64,000 nt of DNA from Planctomycetota bacterium (lineage in GTDB: Bacteria > Planctomycetota > GCA-002687715 > DRQF01): the NCBI GenBank assembly GCA_020639295.1, contig JACKGY010000011.1, forward strand, positions 62,001 through 126,000. The letters run 5' to 3'. The notes beneath the pieces were generated by a model that worked only from the letters and a program-made list of their open reading frames with translations, was not told the DNA's origin and did no database searches. Shown one piece after another: positions 8,688 through 16,921 of the stretch (the stretch's first letter is position 1; each line of letters begins with the position of its first letter). A program made the position numbers and the translations under genes.

Positions 8688-9632
8688 ATGGCCTGGAAGC
8701 GCTTCCGCAAGAAGAAGGACATGCCGGGCGGGCTCTGGATCAAGTGCCCGAACTGCGACGCGATGCTCTTCAACAAGGAGCTGGCTCGCAACCTTCATGT
8801 CTGCACCGACTGTCAGCATCACTTCCCCATCAGCGCCCGTCAGCGGGTCGCGATGACCGTCGACGAGGGCAGCTTCCACGAGGAGTCGCCCGACCTCTGG
8901 GCGATCGATCGCCTGAACTTCGTCGACAAGGAGTCCTACGCCGCCAAGCTCGAGAAGAGCATGAAGAAGAGCGGCAGCTCCGAGGCGGCGATCTACGGCT
9001 GCTGCACCATCGAGGGTCAGCCGCTCGTGCTCTGCGTCCTCGATTTCAGCTTCATCGGCGGTTCGATGGGCTGCGTCGTGGGCGAGAAGGTCACCCGCGC
9101 CGTCGAGCTGGCGACCGAGAAGAACCTCCCCGTGGTGGTCATCTCCGCTTCCGGCGGCGCCCGCATGCACGAGGGAGCGCTCTCCCTCATGCAGATGGCC
9201 AAGACCTCGGTGGCCATCGCTCGCCACGCCGAGAAGGGCGGCCTCTACATCTCGGTGCTGACCAATCCGACCACCGGCGGCGTCATGGCCTCCTTCGCCG
9301 CGCTCGGTGACGTCGTGGTGGCCGAGCCGGCCGCCCTGATCGGCTTCGCCGGCCCGCGCGTCATCCAGGAGACCCTGCGCCAGCAGCTCCCGGAGGGCTT
9401 CCAGCGCTCCGAGTTCCTGCTCGACCACGGCTTCCTCGACAAGATCATCCCCCGGGGCGAGATGCGTCGGTCGCTGGCCAACTTCCTCCGCTACTTCTGG
9501 CGCTACAAGGAGACCGAGGTCCTCGCCGCCGACGGCTGGCAGGCCCCGAACTTCCCCGGCGACGACGAGGAAGAGACCAAGGCCGAAGCCGAGAAGGGGG
9601 AAGAGGAGACCAAGGCCGAGGCCAAGAGCTGA
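8688..9632 (+). CDS. accD: acetyl-CoA carboxylase carboxyltransferase beta subunit
   Basis: A 314-aa protein with the N-terminal zinc ribbon (Cys20, Cys23, Cys39, Cys42) and the crotonase-like carboxyltransferase core: VVVISASGGARMHEG, LTNPTTGGVMASFA, LIGFAGPRVI. It pairs with AccA to transfer CO2 from carboxybiotin to acetyl-CoA, the first step of fatty acid synthesis. ATG 8688 begins 3 bp after the rpe stop. The last 25 or so residues are a Glu/Lys-rich tail beyond the usual domain end. Confidence 0.96.
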   Translation: MAWKRFRKKKDMPGGLWIKCPNCDAMLFNKELARNLHVCTDCQHHFPISARQRVAMTVDEGSFHEESPDLWAIDRLNFVDKESYAAKLEKSMKKSGSSEAAIYGCCTIEGQPLVLCVLDFSFIGGSMGCVVGEKVTRAVELATEKNLPVVVISASGGARMHEGALSLMQMAKTSVAIARHAEKGGLYISVLTNPTTGGVMASFAALGDVVVAEPAALIGFAGPRVIQETLRQQLPEGFQRSEFLLDHGFLDKIIPRGEMRRSLANFLRYFWRYKETEVLAADGWQAPNFPGDDEEETKAEAEKGEEETKAEAKS

Positions 9633-9663
9633 TTCCGCCCCGGTTTCCCATCAACTTTTTTGC

Positions 9664-9691
9664 TTGAGACGCCGAAAACGCTTCGTAGAAT
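9664..9691 (+). promoter_or_regulatory. promoter of tRNA-Asn
   Basis: TTGAGA at 9664-9669 and TAGAAT at 9686-9691 with a 16-bp spacer, about 55 bp before the mature tRNA 5' end. Confidence 0.6.
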
Positions 9692-9745
9692 CTGAGCGCG
9701 CAGGACCGTCGGCCCAGGCCTAAGGCCTTGCGTGACAACGAGTAA

Positions 9746-9817
9746 TCCCCGATAGCTCAATGGTAGAGTAGGTGACTGTTAATCACTTGGTTGTTGGTTC
9801 GAGTCCAACTCGGGGAG
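9746..9817 (+). tRNA. tRNA-Asn (anticodon GTT)
   Basis: A complete cloverleaf. The acceptor stem is TCCCCGA at 9746-9752 paired with TCGGGGA at 9810-9816. The D-stem is GCTC/GAGT. The anticodon stem GGTGA/TCACT encloses loop CTGTTAA with anticodon GTT. The T-arm is GTTGG/CCAAC with TTCGAGT. The discriminator is G; CCA is not encoded. The 3' part is duplicated at two places downstream, marking it as an integration target. Confidence 0.95.
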
Positions 9818-9860
9818 CTTGAGGCCCAGAAGGCCACCAACCCAACGAAGCCCGCGGTTA
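9803..9860 (+). repeat. att-like direct repeat, copy 1 (left end, inside tRNA-Asn)
   Basis: 58 bp spanning the last 15 nt of tRNA-Asn and most of its terminator. It is identical to 56924-56981 and differs at three positions from 61954-62011. This is the classic signature of integration at a tRNA 3' end. The sequence after it (9861-10066) is also partly matched after the copy at 61954, up to a shared GGTTAACAG. Confidence 0.88.
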
Positions 9861-9883
9861 ACCCCGCGGGCTTCGCTCGTTTT
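9846..9883 (+). terminator. tRNA-Asn terminator
   Basis: A 12-bp G+C stem (9846-9857 with 9864-9875) followed by TTTT at 9880-9883. This hairpin lies within the att-like repeat and is retained in both distal copies. Confidence 0.85.
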
Positions 9884-10198
9884 GGGGGCTGTCGTAACCG
9901 ACGCCGGCGCCGGGCGATCCGGCACGGTCCCCGACCAGTCGTAGACTCTCTTCCGACAGATTTCAGGAGGGTGCGAGCGGAACGGCCACCGGTCTCGACC
10001 GGACCCTTGGCCGGACTCTCTTCGCGCTCTCTCCGGAAACGGAGGCCTTGGCGAAACGGTTAACAGTGAGGAGCGGCGTTCGAGCGGCTCAGTTCACGGA
10101 GTTGATCAGTTGGGGCGGGGAGTCACGTGTGCCGCACTGCATTTGCGGTTCCGAGGCCCCCCCATCGGCCAGGTTGGAAAGAGAATGGAGCCCAGAAG
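9861..10198. other. island left-end non-coding region
   Basis: No convincing gene. The stretch 9861-10066 has patchy similarity to 62012-62219: GGGCGATCC, the CTCTCTTCGCGCTCTCTCCG block and GGTTAACAG occur in the same order in both. It therefore looks like a conserved element left end. The remaining ~130 bp should hold the promoter of the TIR genes. Confidence 0.5.
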
Positions 10199-10813
10199 AT
10201 GACGAGTCTGCACAGGGTCTTTGTCTCGTATCACCACAAGGACCAATACTACAAGGACTTGCTATGCGAAGCTGGCGAGAGGTTCTCGCTCTTCGTTGAC
10301 TGGTCAGTCGAGACCAACGACATAGACGAGAGTCTCCCGGATCAGCAGATCCGGAGGATCATTCGGGACGATTATCTCCGAGATTCGACGGTCACGATTG
10401 TTCTTGTCGGTCTTGAGACGAGGAATCGCAAGCACGTCGATTGGGAAATCTACTCGAGCATGATCGACGGGAAGGTCAATAAGAAGTCTGGCGTATTCGT
10501 CGTAATGCTTCCCCAGACCGGTTCGAGCCAGTATGTCGCTGCACACGGCGAACAAGAGAAGGCCGTTCTCTATCCATCGGAGACGAACTGGATCAGTATT
10601 GATAGGCGCGATGAATACGAAAAGCGATATCCGTTCGCGCCGGCGAGAGTAATCGACAATCTGCTTTGCAACACCGCGAAGATTTCGGTCGTGCCGTGGC
10701 ATGTTCTGTTCGAGGACCTGAATCGCATCAAGTTCCTGATTGATGCAACCTATGATGATCGTGAGGCCTGTCAGTACGATCTTGGCCGAGCCATGCAGAG
10801 ATCGAACTTTTGA
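10199..10813 (+). CDS. ThsB-like TIR domain protein
   Basis: A 204-aa protein. The N-terminal VFVSYHHKD, the DESLPDQQIRRIIRDDYLRD block, the strand VTIVLVGLET and HVDWEIYSSM with Glu83 match the TIR-like (DUF1863/ThsB) family. In Thoeris systems ThsB senses infection and makes a cyclic ADP-ribose-type signal from NAD+. Glu83 is at the expected catalytic position. ATG 10199 has GGAG about 9 nt upstream; an in-frame upstream extension has no family similarity. It is followed 48 bp later by a second TIR gene and by a convergent TIR-SLOG gene, so a Thoeris-like function is inferred from context. Confidence 0.75.
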   Translation: MTSLHRVFVSYHHKDQYYKDLLCEAGERFSLFVDWSVETNDIDESLPDQQIRRIIRDDYLRDSTVTIVLVGLETRNRKHVDWEIYSSMIDGKVNKKSGVFVVMLPQTGSSQYVAAHGEQEKAVLYPSETNWISIDRRDEYEKRYPFAPARVIDNLLCNTAKISVVPWHVLFEDLNRIKFLIDATYDDREACQYDLGRAMQRSNF

Positions 10814-10861
10814 TTGCGCGGCGAGCGCCAATGAACAAACGAGGGCTGGAGGAGAAAGGCG

Positions 10862-11407
10862 ATGAGTGGACGAAATATCTTCGAGGACCTACGCAAGGCC
10901 GGAGGACCGTCTGCGCGGAGATGCGTGTTCATTTCACATAATTCGGTGGACAAGGCGTTTGCTCGCAAGATCGCTCAGGCGGTGATGAGTCTTGGCGCCG
11001 ATGTGTATTTCGATGAGGCTGACAAGGAACTGCAAGACGCGACCGCGATGGGTAACGAAAGAGCGATCGTGGAGTGCATCTTGAGAGGGCTGTCAAGCTG
11101 CACGCACCTTCTTGGGATTGTGACCAGTTCCACGAAGGATTCTTGGTGGGTTCCATTCGAAATTGGCGGTGCGATGGGTAAAGCGCGTTCGTGTGCACAT
11201 ATTGTCTCGGAACAGGTACAGTCCCTCCCAGAATACATCAAGACAGCAGAACTCCTCCTGGATCGATGGGATCTCTCGAAGTGGGTGGCCAAGGTGTCGG
11301 GAGAGAAACACGACGTCCTGAAAGAATCAATTGAACGACACGCCGGCGCGTTCCTGGGAATGGTGCCAAGAATCCGGCACAAATCAGAGATCAGATTCTA
11401 TGGTTGA
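10862..11407 (+). CDS. TIR domain protein
   Basis: A 181-aa protein with a single TIR domain: CVFISHNSVDKAFARKIA at 21-38, ADVYFDEADKEL, CTHLLGIVTSSTKDS and WWVPFEIGGAMG, with Glu100 at the catalytic site. No transmembrane segment or extra domain is visible. It lies 48 bp after the ThsB-like gene on the same strand, so it is probably in one transcript, and ends 14 bp from the convergent stop of the TIR-SLOG gene. It is likely an NAD+-consuming enzyme or a second signal producer. Two sensor TIRs beside one effector occur in some Thoeris loci. Confidence 0.75.
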   Translation: MSGRNIFEDLRKAGGPSARRCVFISHNSVDKAFARKIAQAVMSLGADVYFDEADKELQDATAMGNERAIVECILRGLSSCTHLLGIVTSSTKDSWWVPFEIGGAMGKARSCAHIVSEQVQSLPEYIKTAELLLDRWDLSKWVAKVSGEKHDVLKESIERHAGAFLGMVPRIRHKSEIRFYG

Positions 11408-11421
11408 GATCGCGCTTCCTA

Positions 11422-13455
11422 CTAGCCTGCGAATGTCTTCAGCAGCCCGTTTCTAATCAACCCGACAATCTCCTCGACCGATTGGCTCTCGAAGAGCCTC
11501 TCATTTTCAGCATCGTCAAGGCCATTGTTGAGGCATGCGAGCCCTGAGGTCGATAGTCGCGCGAAGACTCGAGGGTAGTCGATCGGGTCGACTTCTCCCA
11601 TGGGCGACTCATTGAATTCGTCCAACGCGCGCTTCCTATCTGGAGAGTCTGCGTGGAAGACAGTCGTGAAGGACGCGGGGACTCTCCCAGCTCGAAGGAC
11701 CGTGATGATGTCCGCGGTCATTCCTCCGAACCCACCGCAGAGAAAAACTGGTTGCCCCGCATCGAGCGAGCAAAGGAACTCCTCCAAAATTCCGGATCGG
11801 GGCGTTGATGCTCGGCGCTGCCCCCCAACGAGAACTCGTGCTCCAGAGTTGGTGACCATGTCCTTTCGCATTTCCGAGAGGCAGCGAATCCAGGCGTATG
11901 GGTTGTCAGTGGGTGAAACGAAGATCCTTGGGTCGCAATCGACGTCTTGAGGTTGCGAGGACTTGTGCAGCTTGATTACGGGAGGGAGGCTGGCAACATC
12001 CTCAGCCGACAACTTGAGGTGAATGGGCCACGCCAGGAACCAGTGGATGATGCTCTCCTCGAGGTTTCTCTCCTCATCGGTGTAGGCGCGGACCAGCTCG
12101 AAGAGTATGTCGGTGAATCCACCGGAGCGCAGGTCGCCGCCGTAGGCCAGTCCTCCACCAAGCGCGAGAATGTGGCGGCTTAGCATCACCCAAAGTCGTT
12201 CGAGATGGGCCTTTTCAAAGCCGAGGGTCGGCAGATCTTCCGAGTCGGAGATGCTCACCGCCACGACAGTGCTGGAGAGCGGCGCGACTCCATTGCTATC
12301 CGTGCCGAGTTGTTCGATGGGCGTCGAGAGCTTCAATTCGGCGCAGAATCGGCTGATGAGTGCGAATTCGTGTAGGGCAATGGGAGGGTCGGGGTAAATG
12401 AACGTGTCGGAACTTGTCGCGTCTACCGTCGTGACTAGTGTCGCCAATTCAGGAGCGCGAGTCAGGTGTCTCGCCCCCTTGGGAAGGCGCCCGGCCTTGG
12501 CAAGTGCCTCCAGTCGCATGTGTTCGTGTAGGTCGCGCAGAGTCTCGATCTGAGCGACTGAGACAATTCGCCGACACGCGTCATCATCAAGGGATTCAAC
12601 GTCTACACGGATCACCGGCACATTGCCAAGGTAGGGGAAATGCCGGCGCTCCCCGTTTGAGAGCATGTCGACGATTAGAATCGGTCGTGAAAGCTCCTTC
12701 GCCCGGAGCGCCTCCCACTGACACCAATAGCGTGAGGCCCACGTGTCAGTAAGAAGCACTACCAGCGTGGCTGTGGAAATCTTTTCGCGGAAAGAGTCTT
12801 CGAACTGCCTCGAGGGCTGGAGGCTGACCTCGTCGAAGAAGACCTCCGCGTCTGGGGAATTGTCAATAAAGCGCTTGATGGTTCTGGCAGCTTCTCGACC
12901 ATCTCTTTTGGCATGGCTGATGAAGAGCGTAGTCGATTCCTCATTTGCGCGTGTCGAATCGATGAGGCGACAGATCTCGTTGGAAAGTCGACAACAGAGT
13001 TCGAGAGAAATCGCCCCTATATCGCCTGCCCCCCCATCAAGTCGAATGGCTTGGGCGGAGGCATAGCGCCTGCCCAGATTGCGGAAGTTCCTCGTTAGGG
13101 CGCAGAAGAATACTCTTCGCTTCTTAGGTGCGGCCTCGAACGCATCCAGCGCAGCGTTGAGCCATCCTTCCCATTCCTCGCGGTGGAGGACCATCTCATC
13201 ATCAACGAGGACGACGAGCATTACGAAATCCGATCGGGCCCAGGGAATGGGCGCCAGGTCGGAACCCGAACAGTGGCTACGATATGCGACCGGGATTCCT
13301 GGGCCGTGGCTCAGGATGTCCCCTCGGTCGCCCGTGAGCCAGTCAAAGAGCGACCCTGCCAACGCGTGCCGCGCGTCAGGCGGAGGATCGGGATTGCCCC
13401 CAGGATTCGACGGCGCTTGCCAAGCGACAAAGACTTCAAGTGGTGCTTGCCACAT
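11422..13455 (-). CDS. TIR-SLOG multidomain protein (candidate Thoeris-type effector)
   Basis: A 677-aa protein with three parts. Residues 1-165 form an alpha/beta domain (LEVFVAWQ, GIPVAYRS, VVLVDDEM) that resembles a degenerate TIR-like fold. Residues 174-300 are a clear TIR domain with TTLFISHAKRDG, EVFFDEVSLQPS and RYWCQWEALRAKE, catalytic Glu248. Residues about 385-600 look SLOG-like: LALGGGLAYGGDLRSGGFTD, RVLVGGQRR and VFLCGGFGG. SLOG domains bind nucleotide-derived signals, as in ThsA. A TIR fused to SLOG beside two separate TIR proteins suggests a signal-activated NADase. It is convergent with the TIR pair. Domain borders are by eye. Confidence 0.65.
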   Translation of the reverse strand: MWQAPLEVFVAWQAPSNPGGNPDPPPDARHALAGSLFDWLTGDRGDILSHGPGIPVAYRSHCSGSDLAPIPWARSDFVMLVVLVDDEMVLHREEWEGWLNAALDAFEAAPKKRRVFFCALTRNFRNLGRRYASAQAIRLDGGAGDIGAISLELCCRLSNEICRLIDSTRANEESTTLFISHAKRDGREAARTIKRFIDNSPDAEVFFDEVSLQPSRQFEDSFREKISTATLVVLLTDTWASRYWCQWEALRAKELSRPILIVDMLSNGERRHFPYLGNVPVIRVDVESLDDDACRRIVSVAQIETLRDLHEHMRLEALAKAGRLPKGARHLTRAPELATLVTTVDATSSDTFIYPDPPIALHEFALISRFCAELKLSTPIEQLGTDSNGVAPLSSTVVAVSISDSEDLPTLGFEKAHLERLWVMLSRHILALGGGLAYGGDLRSGGFTDILFELVRAYTDEERNLEESIIHWFLAWPIHLKLSAEDVASLPPVIKLHKSSQPQDVDCDPRIFVSPTDNPYAWIRCLSEMRKDMVTNSGARVLVGGQRRASTPRSGILEEFLCSLDAGQPVFLCGGFGGMTADIITVLRAGRVPASFTTVFHADSPDRKRALDEFNESPMGEVDPIDYPRVFARLSTSGLACLNNGLDDAENERLFESQSVEEIVGLIRNGLLKTFAG

Positions 13456-13857
13456 TATGCCACTCCGAAGCCGAGCGGAGCTCGATTACTGTTTGTCTTC
13501 ACAGCTACGCCTCCGAGCATCGGTCTCTGATCCCTGATCTCGCCCTCCATGCCGACATCATGCCGTGCGAGCGCCCTTCGGTCACGGCCCTCGAGCGGAA
13601 AAGAAACCCCCGACCTCGCGATCGGGGGCTCCGCCGGCTGCTACTTGATTTCAGGCGTAGAGAGGAAGGAAGTTTCGCAGCCAGCTCAGCCGGGTCTGCA
13701 GCCCCGGCCGTGTTCGGGTTGTGCGCGAAGGTGATGCCCCTTGTGTCGGTCCGCGGCGCGAACACCGGGATCGTGCCACCTCGCGGCGCCGCGGGAAAGG
13801 ACGGGCGGCGTTCCCGGAATGACGGCGCCCCCTTTTCCGTCGGCAGCGCGGCGACCA
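13456..13857. other. 402-bp gap with a terminator and a degenerate coding remnant
   Basis: On the minus strand just below 13858, a reading frame begins VVAALPTEKGA, resembling VVAQLPAERGS at the end of the protein encoded at 14663-15013, and nearby bases also match. This suggests a partial duplication or a split copy of that gene's 3' end. No intact gene is supported. Confidence 0.35.
13598..13628 (-). terminator. terminator for the minus-strand gene at 13858
   Basis: Stem 13607-13613 with 13622-13628. Read on the minus strand it is followed by GTTTCTTTTC, a plausible T-rich tract. It lies 230 bp beyond the stop at 13858. Confidence 0.55.
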
Positions 13858-14568
13858 CTATGCCTCGATGTCACGCTCCTGGGGGAAAGCATAGTCGTCC
13901 TTCGAGTGGAGTTCCATCACCTCCTTGCCGTCGCAGGCAAGTACGAGGTCGTAGGGACAGCCATCAAGCTCTGGAGACAACCTGGCGACCGACAGCAAGA
14001 GGCAACTGTATTCGCCCGAGAGTTGTAGGACGAGCCATCCCGTTGCGGACGGGGATTCGCTCGATTTTCGCCGAACAGCAAGTTCAACACCATCGACGAT
14101 GTCATCCGCCGAGAAGGAATCGCAGGGACCGAGAGTCGCGGAGATTGGGCCCGATGTCACTCGGATGTCCCGGATGCCCAGCTTGACGAGAGCTTCGGCG
14201 GCCTCTGCGGGGAGTTCGCGGCCCGCCACACGAGCACGAGCGGCCTCGAAAACGAGACGTCTGAACGTGCCGTACGAGGCTCTTCCGAAGTCGTGAAATG
14301 CAACGTCAAGGCTCGACTTGGGGTGCTCCGTTCTCCACTCTTTGCTGAGCCGCCTTCGAAGCCTGTCCTGTTCGTAGAATTGTCTCGTCCGGCCCGAATG
14401 CACTGTCGTCACTTCGACATCGATGCGCGTCTGGTCGATTTGGACGACCACATCAGGTGGCTCCCCGTCAGAGGGCGTCACGATTGCTCGGTCGAATGGG
14501 GCGCCCATGAGACAGAGGCAGCGAGCGACGATTGCGACTTCTCCGGCCTTCTTCGCTTCTCGAGTCAT
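13858..14568 (-). CDS. hypothetical protein, possible PD-(D/E)xK-type fold
   Basis: A 236-aa soluble protein, unrecognised. The segment PPDVVVQIDQTRIDVEVTT (about 37-55) has the strand-turn-strand layout with spaced acidic residues (D then ExT) seen in restriction-endonuclease-like folds, but the lysine is replaced by Thr, so nuclease activity is only a guess. A basic helix with RLRRRLSKEW follows. It lies between the TIR cluster and a small regulator inside the island. ATG 14568 is the likely start. Confidence 0.45.
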   Translation of the reverse strand: MTREAKKAGEVAIVARCLCLMGAPFDRAIVTPSDGEPPDVVVQIDQTRIDVEVTTVHSGRTRQFYEQDRLRRRLSKEWRTEHPKSSLDVAFHDFGRASYGTFRRLVFEAARARVAGRELPAEAAEALVKLGIRDIRVTSGPISATLGPCDSFSADDIVDGVELAVRRKSSESPSATGWLVLQLSGEYSCLLLSVARLSPELDGCPYDLVLACDGKEVMELHSKDDYAFPQERDIEA

Positions 14569-14662
14569 CTGGATTCTCAGTCGTGCGCGTCAGTACTTCC
14601 GAGATTGAGCCTCCATTCTCCCATGGCCAGGCGACGGCCACGAAGATGGGAGGCATTCCCGG

Positions 14663-15013
14663 TCACGACGATGACCCCCTCTCCGCCGGCAGCTGCGCGA
14701 CGACGTTCCCGCCGGCCCAGACCTCGACGATCTCGCGCGTGACGATGACCGCCGGCCCGCAGTTCGGGTGACCGACGCTCAGGCGGGCGTCGCCGTTTCC
14801 CTCCACCTGGGCGACGAGGGCCGGCTCACCGGCCGGATCCAGCAACGTGAACCGGATCGTGGGGCAGGGGATCTCGCGGCCCGGGTCCTCGGTCTGGACG
14901 AACTCCAAGGTGGCGCGGACGCGACCCTCGTTCGGTTCCCGGAGGATGATGCGCTCAACTTCGAGCTCGCGGACGTGCAGGCGGTCGGTTCGGTCGTCGT
15001 TCATGCCAGACAT
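14663..15013 (-). CDS. small hypothetical protein downstream of XRE regulator
   Basis: About 116 aa from ATG 15013 (ATG 15004 and an upstream TTG are alternatives). Predicted beta-rich, with RATLEFVQTEDPGREIPCP, TIRFTLLDPAGEPALVAQVE and VIVTREIVEVWAGGNVVAQL. No signal peptide and no recognised family. It begins 31 bp after the XRE gene on the same strand, so the two are probably cotranscribed. Confidence 0.5.
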   Translation of the reverse strand: MSGMNDDRTDRLHVRELEVERIILREPNEGRVRATLEFVQTEDPGREIPCPTIRFTLLDPAGEPALVAQVEGNGDARLSVGHPNCGPAVIVTREIVEVWAGGNVVAQLPAERGSSS

Positions 15014-15043
15014 GAAGCCAGCGACGGCGCCGAGGCTCAAGCT

Positions 15044-15283
15044 CTATCTGAGCTGTTCCTCGACACGCGCAATGATCTCGGCCGGACGGACCTCGAGGGC
15101 GCGCGCCAGGGCGATGATCGTGTCCAGGGTGGGCGAGCGGAGACCGCGCTCGAGCATGCTGACGTAGGTCCGATGCAGATCGCAGGCATGGCCGAGACCC
15201 TCCTGCGAGTAGTCGGTCCGGCTACGCAGTTCGCGAAGGACGATGCCGAATGCCTCGGCAGGGCTCAGGTTCTTGCGCGACAC
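15044..15283 (-). CDS. XRE family HTH transcriptional regulator
   Basis: A 79-aa protein that is a bare HTH_3 domain: GIVLRELRSRTDYSQEGLGHA, then CDLHRTYVSMLERGLRSPTLDTI with the classic recognition helix and ERGxxxPTLDT ending. The 101-bp divergent region to the gene at 15385 contains CTATAGTATGC near 15323, which reads as a -10-like element on either strand and could be its operator. It probably autoregulates and may control the membrane-protein gene at 15385. Confidence 0.85.
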   Translation of the reverse strand: MSRKNLSPAEAFGIVLRELRSRTDYSQEGLGHACDLHRTYVSMLERGLRSPTLDTIIALARALEVRPAEIIARVEEQLR

Positions 15284-15384
15284 GGGCGCAAGATCGCCGA
15301 GAACCGCTTGATGATCGACAGACTATAGTATGCAATGCGCTCCGGCTTGCGGGACCACGCAGATCCCGCTGAAAGGAGCAGGAA

Positions 15385-16236
15385 ATGAAGGAAGTCCACG
15401 TCAAGGTCGAGACCCCTCGGAAGGGCGGCGCCAGCCTCGGCATCTCATCACTTGTCCTCGGGATCCTCGGCCTCATCATCTGCTGGATACCGATCCTGGG
15501 CATGCTCGGCATGCCGCTCAGCGGCCTCGGCATCCTGCTCGGGATCGTCGGGCTGATCGTCGCCCTCATCCGCGGCGGAGCTGGGATCGGGTTCTCGATC
15601 GGCGGCTTGGCCGTCAGCGCCCTCGCCTTCGGGGTGGCCCTCACAATGACCGCAGCCGTCGGCAAGGCGGTCGAGGAAGTTGGGAAGTCGATTGAGGAGT
15701 CGAACCGGACGAACCAGGAGATCGTCGGAGATGCCGAGGATGAAGACTCGCCTACGCCTGCGGTTGAATGGGCACCGGCGTCTTCCCCGGTGCGGCAAGG
15801 CGACGTTCAGGTCGAGGTCACATCAGCCGTCGTACAGAAGATTGCGTACACGGGCATGATGGGAAGCGCGATGTCCTCGGACGATCCGCACCTGGCGATC
15901 ACGATCCGCCTCACGAACCTGAGCACGACGAAGAAGCTGACCTACCTGACCTGGGCCGGCGGCGACATGTCATTCGAACGAGACTACGCCACGGTCGCGG
16001 ACGATCTCGGCAACGACTACGATCGGAAGTACAACGATTCGTCGTATCCGCCCAAGGGGCGGACCAGCTACGAGTCCGTCTACCCCGAGAAATCAACCAC
16101 CGATGTCCTCATCTTCGAGCCGCCCATCAAGGCTGCGAAGGAACTCCATTTGGAGATGCCGGCCAAGCGCTTCGGCGGCGAGGGCATGATCCGCATCGCG
16201 ATTCCGATGTCCATGGTGGAGTGGCGGGAGGGGTAG
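15385..16236 (+). CDS. membrane protein with C-terminal DUF4352-like beta domain
   Basis: A 283-aa protein. Residues about 17-95 hold two to three hydrophobic Gly/Ile/Leu-rich segments of the DUF4190 kind (LGISSLVLGILGLIICW, LGILLGIVGLIVALI, AVSALAFGVALTM). A charged linker leads to residues 130-283, a beta-sandwich (VRQGDVQVEVTSAVV, LAITIRLTNLSTTKKLTYL, TDVLIFEPPIKAAKELHLEM) typical of extracellular Ig-like DUF4352 domains. It starts at ATG 15385 after GAAAGGAGCAGG. It is divergent from an XRE gene. The role is unknown; it may be an envelope stress or immunity-type lipid-bilayer protein. Confidence 0.65.
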   Translation: MKEVHVKVETPRKGGASLGISSLVLGILGLIICWIPILGMLGMPLSGLGILLGIVGLIVALIRGGAGIGFSIGGLAVSALAFGVALTMTAAVGKAVEEVGKSIEESNRTNQEIVGDAEDEDSPTPAVEWAPASSPVRQGDVQVEVTSAVVQKIAYTGMMGSAMSSDDPHLAITIRLTNLSTTKKLTYLTWAGGDMSFERDYATVADDLGNDYDRKYNDSSYPPKGRTSYESVYPEKSTTDVLIFEPPIKAAKELHLEMPAKRFGGEGMIRIAIPMSMVEWREG

Positions 16237-16334
16237 ACTACGGTCGTTGTCTTCTCAGAACGCGCCAGGATGAGAACGCGAGCACCGGAGGATGGCCGGT
16301 GCTCACGTCATCTGCAAGTCACTCTCGGCCCGCG

Positions 16335-16589
16335 CTACGATGCGAATTCGCACCCCCCAAGGTCATCGAGGTTGTTCCTCGAGTCCCCATCGGGATCGGT
16401 GCGCAAATACTGGTCGGCGTACACGTGAATGTCCGTCGGCCTCGTCCCCGGACGCTGGACGAAGAATGAGGCCGTGCCGCTGCGGATCAGCCTGACGGCC
16501 TCGAGGCGCGTCCACGTCCGATTACGATTGCCGATTCCCTGGATGACTCCGTTGCGGTCCTTGTCCGCACAACTGATCTGGTGGCGCAT
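16335..16589 (-). CDS. DUF3892 family small protein
   Basis: 84 aa. It opens MRHQISCADKDRNGVIQGIG and continues with WTRLEAVRLIRSG, FFVQRPG, VYADQYLRTDPDGDSRNNL and a closing Cys. This order (MxxQIxC, W...AI..I..G, YLxTxxDG...NNL) is the DUF3892 pattern. The family's function is unknown. It stands alone between a plus-strand membrane gene and the recombinase cassette. Confidence 0.7.
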   Translation of the reverse strand: MRHQISCADKDRNGVIQGIGNRNRTWTRLEAVRLIRSGTASFFVQRPGTRPTDIHVYADQYLRTDPDGDSRNNLDDLGGCEFAS

Positions 16590-16921
16590 GCTGCGTCTCC
16601 GTTTCCTGACGCGAGCTGAGGGGCGGTCCTACGAAGTGCAGGGCCGCATCTGCTCGCAGCGGAGCGCAGCTGTTGGAAGGGGGCGGCGCTTCCGCAGGTG
16701 TTGGTCCCAAACCCGCCATGAGGCGTCTGTATGGTTCGGACCGAAGACCTGGGAAAACGGTAGCCCCGGCGGGGGACCGACAACTTACTGGCCAGCGGCC
16801 AAGAGAAAGGGCGCGAACCGGCGATACAGAACGCCGACCCGCGCCATTAGGTCTTCCCTGCGGAAGAATGTGGACGGTAGACGCCATCCCAATGCGCGTC
16901 AACCTGTTATTATGTAGTGAT
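16590..16921. other. 332-bp gap, no gene seen
   Basis: Both strands give only short, compositionally odd frames. It may hold the promoter for the DUF3892 gene and the 3' untranslated end of the long minus-strand operon that ends at 16922. Confidence 0.5.

Noticed and set aside
16279..16304. Hairpin after the membrane-protein gene as a terminator
   Set aside because: Stem is good but no T tract follows; not listed as a feature.
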